This document shows positions 43,867 through 51,548 of a stretch of 64,000 nucleotides of DNA, in pieces. Below the pieces are notes generated by a model. It did no database searches. It was not told the origin of the DNA and saw nothing but the letters and a program-made list of their open reading frames with translations. A program made the position numbers and the translations under genes. The stretch is taken from contig PABB01000018.1 of assembly GCA_002702655.1 (NCBI GenBank), positions 124,001 through 188,000 on the forward strand, written 5' to 3'. Numbering within the stretch: the stretch's first letter is position 1; every line of letters starts with the position of its first letter. Origin of the DNA: Planctomycetaceae bacterium (GTDB lineage: Bacteria; Planctomycetota; Planctomycetia; Pirellulales; Lacipirellulaceae).

Positions 43867-45276
43867 ATGGCACAGGCTCATCGACGAATCCAACTTGTAA
43901 TCCTGGCGGCTCTGGCGCTTGTGGTCAGCCCGGCGGCTCGCGCACAACGCGACGCCGAACCGCAGACCACGGCGCTCGACCGTTACGTGGCCGCACCGGA
44001 TGATTCTTTCGATTGGAAAGTTGTCACTCGCGACAGCGACGAGGCCGCGACCACGCTGCTGGTCGATCTGACTTCGCAGACGTGGCGTTCGCCGGGCGAG
44101 GTGGATCGGCAAGTCTGGAAGCATTGGCTGTGGATTGTCGTGCCGCACGACTGCCAGTCGGATGTCGCGATGCTGATGATCGGCGGCGGGGCCAACGACG
44201 GCCATCAGCCGGAGCACCCTGACGGCAAGATTCGCGCCGTGGCGCTGGCGACCGGTTCGGTCGTGGCTGCGTTGGGGCAGGTACCCAATCAGCCGCTGGA
44301 GTTCTTCGGCGACGGCAAGCCGCGATACGAAGATGACTTGCTCGCCCGTTCGTGGCGGGCCGCCCTGGCCGAGCACGACATGACGTGGCTGGGGCAATTG
44401 CCCATGGCCAAATCCGCGGTGCGAGCGATGGATGCCGTGCAGGCCGCGCTGGCCGTAGACGAGCAGCTGCCCGCCGTCGAGCGCTTCGTCGTGGCCGGCG
44501 GCTCGAAGCGGGGCTGGACGACCTGGCTCACCGCGATTGTCGACGACCGCGTCGCGGCTATTGCGCCGATCGTGATCGACGTGCTCAACATTCGCGAATC
44601 GATGCGCAATCACCACGACGCGTATGGATTTTGGGCCCCGGCGGTTGGCGACTACGAGCGGGCTGGCCTGCTGGACGAAATGGACGATCCGGTGATTACG
44701 CCGCTGCTGCAGACCGTCGATCCGTACGTGTACCGCCAGCGGCTCACCATGCCCAAGTGCGTGATCAACGCGTCGGGCGACCAGTTCTTCACGCCCGATT
44801 CTTCGCAGTTTTATTTCGACGAGCTGCCTGGCGACAAACTGCTCTGCTACGTGCCCAACGCCGACCACAGTCTGCGCGACTCCACGGCGTTGGAAACGTT
44901 GACGGCGTTTCACGCTTCGATCGTGCATGGCCTGCCGCGGCCGCGCGTCCAGTGGGAGGAAGCGGGCGAGGCCGCGTGGCGCGTGACCAGCACGCCCGCG
45001 CCGACCCGTGCCGTGTTGTGGACGGCGCACAACCCCACGGCGCGCGACTTTCGCGCCGACGAGATCGGCGCCGCGTATAAGCGTCGGGAGCTGACGGCGT
45101 CGGCGGACGGATGGTACGAGGCGGCCGAGAATGCGCCGGCCGCCGGATTCACCGCCAGCTTCATCGAATTGGAGTTCGACATCGGCGCCCCGACGCCGCT
45201 GCGTGCGACCACCCCGGTCCGCGTGGTTGGCTCCAAGTCAGAAGCCGCGACTGGCTCGACGGCCGGCGGCAACTGA
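43867..45276 (+). CDS. PhoPQ-activated pathogenicity-related (PqaA-type) alpha/beta hydrolase
   Basis: The 469-residue exported protein (signal LVILAALALVVSPAARA) belongs to the PhoPQ-related family PF10142. It has the ALDRYVAAPDDSFDWKV start, HWLWIVVPHD, MLMIGGGANDG and AALGQVPNQPLEF. The nucleophile elbow is VVAGGSKRGWTTW (Ser213), with INASGDQFFTPDSSQFYFDEL and YVPNADHSL around the remaining triad residues. The biochemical activity of the family is poorly known. Its last 39 bases overlap the 3' end of the gene on the other strand. Confidence 0.87.
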   Translation: MAQAHRRIQLVILAALALVVSPAARAQRDAEPQTTALDRYVAAPDDSFDWKVVTRDSDEAATTLLVDLTSQTWRSPGEVDRQVWKHWLWIVVPHDCQSDVAMLMIGGGANDGHQPEHPDGKIRAVALATGSVVAALGQVPNQPLEFFGDGKPRYEDDLLARSWRAALAEHDMTWLGQLPMAKSAVRAMDAVQAALAVDEQLPAVERFVVAGGSKRGWTTWLTAIVDDRVAAIAPIVIDVLNIRESMRNHHDAYGFWAPAVGDYERAGLLDEMDDPVITPLLQTVDPYVYRQRLTMPKCVINASGDQFFTPDSSQFYFDELPGDKLLCYVPNADHSLRDSTALETLTAFHASIVHGLPRPRVQWEEAGEAAWRVTSTPAPTRAVLWTAHNPTARDFRADEIGAAYKRRELTASADGWYEAAENAPAAGFTASFIELEFDIGAPTPLRATTPVRVVGSKSEAATGSTAGGN

Positions 45277-47181
45277 TCCGCAGCGGCGGCGCCACGCGCG
45301 CCCAATTGGAAGCGTCGCAACCACGAGCACTGCCGACACGCACGCTGCCGGCTCCGGCGTCGCGGCGGCCTGCGATGCCCGAGCGCTGCCGTACAGGGCT
45401 TGCCAGCCGTCGAGCGTCACGGGCGGAGTGCCAATCGCATCGCCGCGCTGCCAATGTAAAAAGTCGCTTCCGCTGACGATGCCGTCGCCATTTGCATCGC
45501 CGGCCAGCAGCGGCGCTACGGCAAACTCGAACAGATTGGCGGAGTCGGTGCGCTCGACGTTCCACAGCGGCGAGAACGTCCGCACGCGCACCGTTTCGCC
45601 GTCTTCCAGAAACTCCAGCACGCGCAGCCAGCCGTTGCCGCCGTTGGCTTCGAATTGCGTGTTGAACAGCATCTGGTCGACCTCATTGCCGGCGTCGCCT
45701 GTGCTGGCCAGGTAGCCCACGCCGTCTCCGCCCACATGGCCGCTTAGCACGATTTCGAATTGCTCGTGCCGGCTGACCAAGTATTCCCACAGATCCTCGC
45801 CGTCGCTGGTGTCGCCGGCCGTGCCGTAGGAATACGGATTGCCTCCCTGATTGTTATTGGGGTCGGCGTCCTGGTTGCGGGCCCAGTCGTACCGCGTTTC
45901 GTCGTGATACATATACGCGTGGGTGACCAGCACCATCGTCGAGTCGGCATACTGCGGCAAGTTGGCCACGGCATTGGCCCAAGCGATCGTGCGGCCGCGG
46001 GGTCCCCACTCCAGCGACATGATCACCATGTCGCGGCCGTCAGGCGCAGTGAACTGGTAGTGGGCGTTGTCCAACTTTCCGGCGAATCGCGTGCCCTGCA
46101 GAATCCCGCCCTGCACGGGATCGGTCAGCGGATTGTCCGTCGTCTTGAAATAATCGTTGAACTGCGTCGTGCGATCTTGGGCGCTGGTGGTGCCGTAGTC
46201 GTGATTGCCGGTGGCCATGACGTAGGGCACGCGCCCGTTGAGCACCGCGAACGCGTCGCGGGCGTTTTGCCATTGCTGCGTCGCGGTCTGGTCGCCGCTG
46301 GCGGGCGTGACCCGGTTGTTCTGGTTGACGATGTCGCCTTCCTGAATGACCGCCTGGATGCCGAACTCGTCCCGGTGATCGCGGATCCAGGTCGTCATTC
46401 GCATCAGTATCGGCAAGTCGGCGGTCGATTTGACATAGTTCTGCGTGTCGGGGATGACGACCAACGACCAGGCCGCGTCGGGAGACGAGGCAAAGGGCGC
46501 TTGCGCTTCGGTCGCCACGTAGCCCGGGGAGCCATGATTCTCGCCCAGCGACCCCGTGGCGCTGAACCAGCCGCCGTACACGCCCTGCATGCCAGGCAGC
46601 CAGTTGGCGCCGTTGTCGTTGGCCATGGCCGAGAGCCCTGAGGGCGCCAGCGAGAGGGTCGCCCCGTCGGACCCGCCCAGCTTCGGCCAACCCCTGGTCG
46701 CGCTGAAGTTGACCAAGTCGCTATAAGTTCCGGCAGCGCAGCGCAGCCCCAGCGTTTCATTCCTGGGTGACGGCGAATTGGCCAGCGGGGGAAAGTTGCT
46801 CACCTCGATTCGTTGCGACGGGGTGGTCATGGCGCCCCATTGGGCGTCGAACGTGGCGGCATCGCCTGTGATCACCAGCGCCTCGCCGGGGCCCAGCGTC
46901 GACCCCGCGGGAAACGCCCCGGAGAACTGCCCGTCTTGCACGTCGACAATCGACCAGCCGCCGATGTCGACCGGCGCCGTGCCCGCATTGTAAATCTCGA
47001 CCCACTCCTTGTTGAACAGGCCGGCCTCGGAGTCGGCGCCCTGGGCGTCGTACATGATCTCGGAGATGATCACCTCGGCGCGCGCGGCGCTGCCGAGAGC
47101 CGCCGCCGCGAACGCCGCCAGGGTCAGGACAATCGTGCGGCGTGCGACGAGGCGGCGTATCGCAGGTAGAGCAAGCGGCAT
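45238..47181 (-). CDS. Exported lamin-tail/metallophosphoesterase protein with PEP-CTERM-like tail
   Basis: This 647-residue protein has a signal peptide (TLAAFAAAALGSAARA) and a lamin-tail domain (about 36-150, EVIISEIMYD, KEWVEIYNAGTAPVDIGGW). A calcineurin-like metallophosphoesterase follows (about 235-480), with VVIPDTQNYV, IQEGDIVNQN, MATGNHDYG, THAYMYHD and LSGHVGG as the metal-binding motifs. A dockerin-like DANGDGIVSGSDFLHWQ precedes a tail of TPEP, hydrophobic stretch and RRR. It is the last gene of a three-gene minus-strand unit with a PHP-domain hydrolase and a glycerophosphodiesterase, all probable exported phosphoesterases. Confidence 0.85.
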   Translation of the reverse strand: MPLALPAIRRLVARRTIVLTLAAFAAAALGSAARAEVIISEIMYDAQGADSEAGLFNKEWVEIYNAGTAPVDIGGWSIVDVQDGQFSGAFPAGSTLGPGEALVITGDAATFDAQWGAMTTPSQRIEVSNFPPLANSPSPRNETLGLRCAAGTYSDLVNFSATRGWPKLGGSDGATLSLAPSGLSAMANDNGANWLPGMQGVYGGWFSATGSLGENHGSPGYVATEAQAPFASSPDAAWSLVVIPDTQNYVKSTADLPILMRMTTWIRDHRDEFGIQAVIQEGDIVNQNNRVTPASGDQTATQQWQNARDAFAVLNGRVPYVMATGNHDYGTTSAQDRTTQFNDYFKTTDNPLTDPVQGGILQGTRFAGKLDNAHYQFTAPDGRDMVIMSLEWGPRGRTIAWANAVANLPQYADSTMVLVTHAYMYHDETRYDWARNQDADPNNNQGGNPYSYGTAGDTSDGEDLWEYLVSRHEQFEIVLSGHVGGDGVGYLASTGDAGNEVDQMLFNTQFEANGGNGWLRVLEFLEDGETVRVRTFSPLWNVERTDSANLFEFAVAPLLAGDANGDGIVSGSDFLHWQRGDAIGTPPVTLDGWQALYGSARASQAAATPEPAACVSAVLVVATLPIGRAWRRRCGSVAAGRRASRGF

Positions 47182-47234
47182 GACGGCGCGGACTTCGGGT
47201 CAACAAGGGCAAGAGAGGCGATCGCGACGCTGCA

Positions 47235-48359
47235 TTACGGCATGACAGCGGAAGCTCCCGCCGCGGGCGCCGCGACCGGCCGCGCGTGCAGGGCGGACCG
47301 CGTGGCGTCGACGAAGTCGGTGAACCCGCCATCGATCCCTGCTGCGGCAAAGTCGCGGACCAGTGCGCCGTATCCGCGATTGGCGTAGGCGGGCGGCAGG
47401 GCGTCCGCCCGGAACGTGTACGGATGCACGACCAACCCCGCGGCGTGAGCGGCGGCGATCAATCCTGTCGGCGCCGGCGGGGCGCTGCCGTCCAGCGGCC
47501 CGTAAGCCAACTGCATGGCGGGGCCGATCCCTTCGGCAAACTCGGCAATCGTCGCTAACCCCTCGGCGGAGCACATCGTCGGCGAATCGTCGCCTGCCAC
47601 GCGTTCGCTAACACTGCCGATCAACTGCACGAGCTGCAGTTGACAGTCGAGTTGCTCGCGCAAGCGGCGCGTTTCCGCGGGGTCGAAACATTGCACGAAT
47701 GCCCGATCGCTGGCCTGCGTGTAGCCGTGGCGGGCCAACGTTTCCAGCACAACGGGGCTCGGATCGACGCCCTGGTGGCGGTGCCACGCGGGGCGTTTGA
47801 TTTCGACATACACGCCCACGTCGCGACCGGTGGACGTGTTGAGCCCGCGGATCAGCGCCAGGTGTTCCTCCAGCGTCGCGATTCGCAGCTGCGCGCCGGC
47901 AGCGGGGAAGCGATGCGGGAACGCGGCGCGTCCGTCGCCGCCCGTCCTTTCGTGCACGTGCAACGTGCGCAGCTCGTCGAGCGTAAAGTCCACAGCATAG
48001 AACCGCCCGTCGTCGCGGCAGCGATCGGAAAACGTCGCTTCCACGTCGGTGACCGTCTCAAGCGTCACGTCGTGCAGCACGACAGGCGCCCCGTCGCGGC
48101 TGAGGACCACGTCCTGCTCGATGTAGTCCGCTCCCAAACCATGAGCGAGCGCCGCCGCGGGCAACGTATGCTCCGGCAGGTAGCCGCTCGCCCCGCGATG
48201 TGCGATGACAATCGGCGCCGAATGTTCATCGGCCGCGTCTTGCTTGGCATCGACTGCCGCGGCGCAACACAGCAGCAGCGCCAGGCTTCCTGCCAATCGC
48301 TCGAAACCGATCCGTGTCGGCTGCTGTCGCAGCGGTTCAGTCCTGGTCGGCATATGCAT
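47235..48359 (-). CDS. glpQ: Glycerophosphodiester phosphodiesterase
   Basis: This 374-residue protein is a GDPD-family enzyme that hydrolyses glycerophosphodiesters to glycerol 3-phosphate and an alcohol. It has a signal-like segment (LAGSLALLLCCAAAVDA), then VIAHRGASGYLPEHT with the catalytic His, YIEQDVVLSRDGAPVVLHD with the metal Glu/Asp, and VYVEIKRP. The layout resembles periplasmic GlpQ. Starts at 48359 or 48353 are possible; both overlap the end of the upstream PHP gene, which shows co-transcription. The phosphodiesterase/phosphatase gene follows after 53 bases. Confidence 0.87.
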   Translation of the reverse strand: MHMPTRTEPLRQQPTRIGFERLAGSLALLLCCAAAVDAKQDAADEHSAPIVIAHRGASGYLPEHTLPAAALAHGLGADYIEQDVVLSRDGAPVVLHDVTLETVTDVEATFSDRCRDDGRFYAVDFTLDELRTLHVHERTGGDGRAAFPHRFPAAGAQLRIATLEEHLALIRGLNTSTGRDVGVYVEIKRPAWHRHQGVDPSPVVLETLARHGYTQASDRAFVQCFDPAETRRLREQLDCQLQLVQLIGSVSERVAGDDSPTMCSAEGLATIAEFAEGIGPAMQLAYGPLDGSAPPAPTGLIAAAHAAGLVVHPYTFRADALPPAYANRGYGALVRDFAAAGIDGGFTDFVDATRSALHARPVAAPAAGASAVMP

Positions 48360-50979
48360 CGTGCAGATGATGGTGATGGGCGGCTTCGTGGCTGTGCGGC
48401 TCGACCGGCTCGAGCACCGGCAGCGGCACGCCAAGCATGTCGCCGCTGGGCTGAAACCCGCCGCCGTCGACATCCACGAAGATGGGATTGGCCACGGCGA
48501 CCGGCGGCGACTTGCCCTGGTCGGGCCCGTACACGCGGCCCAGCGTCAGCCCCTCGCCAATCGCCGCGACGATCAAATGTGCGTCGGCCGGCAGCTCCAC
48601 TTCCACCGTGGCGGCGAACTTGACGACGCCGGTGGGAAACTTCTCGCGATGCTGCCCGCGGGTGAAGTTCAACTGCGAATCGGGCCGCCCGTTGACGAAC
48701 ACCTGCACGCGATTCACGTCGAGCCAATTGGGACACTGCACGCGAATGTCCAGCGTGGCCTTGCCGCCGGGGGCGGCCAAATCGTCGCCGGGCAATGCTG
48801 GCTCCGTCGCGTCGGCGCTGGTGGCGGTGACTTCCATGAACGGCCCGTTGCTCATGACGATATGGCCGTGCTCCGACTCGTGCACCATTTCCATCACGTC
48901 GATCTCGGCCGGGTTGTCGGTGCTGCTTTTGATGTAATTCCGCAGCCAGCCCGAGCCGTGGAAGTTCCAGTGCGCGTCGGTGTTCACCACGCCGGGGACG
49001 CGGCGGCCCTGGTTCAGCAATTGCATCCAGTGAAAGATCGTGTTGCCCCGCTCGCGAGCCTGCTGCGGCAGCGACTCGGGCGTGGAAAAAATCTCCTGCG
49101 GCGGGTGGACCTCGATCACGTCCATCAGCCCGAACATCTCGGCAAAGCCGCGATCGGCTTGCCCGTTGAGATCGCGATCGCCCAGCATCTGCGGGATGTT
49201 TGGATGGTTTGTTTGCACCAGCTTGTCGCTGCCGTCGTCCCACATGGCCAGACGGCGAATCTGCGTCACTGGGTCGACGTCCGTTTCCGGACCGCCGCCG
49301 TCCTGAGCGTGGTCGTGATGGATGAGCGGAAACGCGTTTTGGTGATTCAGCGGCAGCGGCTGACCGGTCAACTCCATGCCCGGGCACGAAGCCAACCGCT
49401 CGGTCGCCCCGAGCGCCTCCAAGTGAGCATCGTAGGTCGTAATTCGCTGATGTTCCGTACAGGGTGCAAACTCCAGGTGCTCCGCCAACAGGTTGAGCAC
49501 TCGCCCGCGCTGGCTGGAGGTGTTGTCGCCCGAGGGGGACGAGTGGCTGTGATACTCCCCGCTGATCCACCCGGTCGTGTCGACGGTGCGCGGCAATTGC
49601 AGCGTCACCTTCGCTTCCTCGCCGGCGACCACGTTGATGCGCGTTTTGGCGACGTCGTGCTCGGGACCGTGGCTGGCCAGCAGGTCGTACTCGCCGGGTC
49701 GGACGGCCGCGCGGAACTTGCCGTCGGGGGTGTAGACCAGATTCCGCACGCCATAGATCGCGCTGTCGGGGCCAAAGTTCGGCGCTGCGCCGCCGTCGAC
49801 GCGGGCGAAGTCGACTTTGCAGGCGATCGGTTGGCCGTCGCCATCGGTGATCTCGCCGACTACGTAGCCGGCGGCCGGCAGTTCGATTTCTGATTCGGCG
49901 GCCACCAGGTCGCCGACGTCCAGCCGCCCGGAGGCTTCGCCGCGGGCGTGGTGCGCGACGGTTACGTCGTAAGCGCCGGGCGGCAGTTCGCATTGGATGG
50001 CGCCGCTGTCATCGGTGCGAGCGAAGGCGTAGGCTTCATCGGCGCCCGCAGCGCGAATCGTGATGGTCGCATCGCCGACGGGGCCGGAGTCGTCGAACAC
50101 GCGAATCGTTGCCGGGAAGGCGGCTTGCTCGCGCAGTTCTGTGGCCAGCGCCTTCAGCGCGAGCAAATCCGTCGCGGCAATCACGCGCCGTTCGCGGGTG
50201 CGCGTCTCGCCGGGCGCCAGCTCCGAGTTGTCGCGCGTCGCATACCGCACGAACGGACGCCGCCGCTCGATGCTGCGGGTCGACACGCGCGGCTTGGCCT
50301 TGGCCGGCAGCACGCCGTACGCCTGCCGCCAGAACCGATCAGCGCCCCACGCCATTCGCAGGTCGCTGTCGACGCCGAATTCGAACTCGCCGTCCAGTCG
50401 CAGGTCGTCGCCCTGCAGCGCGCGGTCGGTCAGGGGCGTGTCGCCGATGTTGTGGATTGACGTGCGGACCGTCAGCGCTTGCTCGCCGTCGCTCAGCAAA
50501 TAGGTGAGCCGCGCCGTCGCCTGCACCGCCGGGGCCGACGCATCGGCGGGCTTGGGCGGCGTGCCGTTGAAGACCAGTGCGATCTGCTCTCCGCTGACGC
50601 CGGCGGCCAGGGCGGCTTCATCCACCGCCTGGCCGTCGACCGTCACGCGATCCAGCGTCAACGTCCAGCCCGACAGCGGGAACAGCGCGCTGAGCTGGTC
50701 GTTCGACTGCTCGCGGCTCGTGAGATCGATGAGGCTGCCGCCGACGCCGTGAACGGTCAGGTTGGCGTTTCGCCGCCGCCCGGGCTTGGCAATGACGGCG
50801 GACATCGCGTCGTTACGCAGGAGGAAATCGCCGTAGATGCTGTCGGCTTCTTTGCCGCCCGGCGCCGCCGCGTCGTAGTTGTCGGCGGCCAGGATCGTCA
50901 ATTCCGCAGCGTTCATGCGGTACGCAACCAAGCTCGCGGCGACCAGCGTGGCGGCCGCGATTGCAGATGTTCGGGACAT
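48337..50979 (-). CDS. Exported CehA/McbA-type PHP-domain metallohydrolase
   Basis: The 880-residue protein has a signal peptide (AIAAATLVAASLVAYRMNA). An N-terminal beta-rich part and two carboxypeptidase-regulatory-like modules (GPVGDATITIRAAG, AGYVVGEITDGDGQPIACKV) precede a PHP-type metallohydrolase domain. Its metal motif is GEYHSHSSPSGDN (His477, His479), with CTEHQ, QTNHPN and VNTDAHWNFHGSG. A His-rich tail (HSHEAAHHHHLHD) ends the protein and probably binds metal. The family includes CehA and McbA, which hydrolyse carbamate esters, but phosphoesterase roles are equally possible. GGAG seven bases upstream supports ATG 50979. Confidence 0.82.
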   Translation of the reverse strand: MSRTSAIAAATLVAASLVAYRMNAAELTILAADNYDAAAPGGKEADSIYGDFLLRNDAMSAVIAKPGRRRNANLTVHGVGGSLIDLTSREQSNDQLSALFPLSGWTLTLDRVTVDGQAVDEAALAAGVSGEQIALVFNGTPPKPADASAPAVQATARLTYLLSDGEQALTVRTSIHNIGDTPLTDRALQGDDLRLDGEFEFGVDSDLRMAWGADRFWRQAYGVLPAKAKPRVSTRSIERRRPFVRYATRDNSELAPGETRTRERRVIAATDLLALKALATELREQAAFPATIRVFDDSGPVGDATITIRAAGADEAYAFARTDDSGAIQCELPPGAYDVTVAHHARGEASGRLDVGDLVAAESEIELPAAGYVVGEITDGDGQPIACKVDFARVDGGAAPNFGPDSAIYGVRNLVYTPDGKFRAAVRPGEYDLLASHGPEHDVAKTRINVVAGEEAKVTLQLPRTVDTTGWISGEYHSHSSPSGDNTSSQRGRVLNLLAEHLEFAPCTEHQRITTYDAHLEALGATERLASCPGMELTGQPLPLNHQNAFPLIHHDHAQDGGGPETDVDPVTQIRRLAMWDDGSDKLVQTNHPNIPQMLGDRDLNGQADRGFAEMFGLMDVIEVHPPQEIFSTPESLPQQARERGNTIFHWMQLLNQGRRVPGVVNTDAHWNFHGSGWLRNYIKSSTDNPAEIDVMEMVHESEHGHIVMSNGPFMEVTATSADATEPALPGDDLAAPGGKATLDIRVQCPNWLDVNRVQVFVNGRPDSQLNFTRGQHREKFPTGVVKFAATVEVELPADAHLIVAAIGEGLTLGRVYGPDQGKSPPVAVANPIFVDVDGGGFQPSGDMLGVPLPVLEPVEPHSHEAAHHHHLHDAYADQD

Positions 50980-51548
50980 CGGTGATCTCCAACTCGGGCA
51001 ACCTGGGCAGTGCGAGGCTTCAGGGAAAGGGGCGGCTGCGTTCGTGACCAACGCGGTGCGCGCTTCTTACGCTAGCCAATGCGCGGCAAGCAGAGAAGAT
51101 TCCTTCCTGAAGAATTCATCACGGCTGGGCGGTCGGCGGTGCGCGGTCGGTCGACTTCGTCGTTTGGCGCGACGGATGCGGGAGTCGTCGCCTCGCGAGG
51201 CGCAGTCGCCGGTGTTCCTTCTCATTGGCTAGTTGTGCGCAGGCAACTCGCGATGACGCGCAGCGCAGATTTCGTTGCAGCAAGCGGCATGCGCATGGGA
51301 ACTTTGCTATTGCGCAAAGAGTGCAGCCAGCCTTCACATAACCATCGTTCGCTTCGCGGTCGACTGTGCGAATTGACTGGAGAACTCCGCGTAAAACGAC
51401 ACCTGCGCGGCGGGCGAGCAAACGATCGGCATTGAACAAAGTCTTCATGCTTTTTTCATCAAGTGGTGGCCGTTTCTTCACACAGCACGCGGACAATCCC
51501 GCCACTCGTTCGTGAAACACGACATGCACTCCGAAGGAACTGACGAAG
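50980..51548. other. Divergent intergenic region
   Basis: These 569 bases between the PHP gene and the modular PEP-CTERM gene hold no supported gene. A 14-base perfect palindrome (cgcctcgcgaggcg) lies at 51189-51202. No convincing promoter or paired repeat is seen. A weak AAGGAA stands before ATG 51549. Confidence 0.35.
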
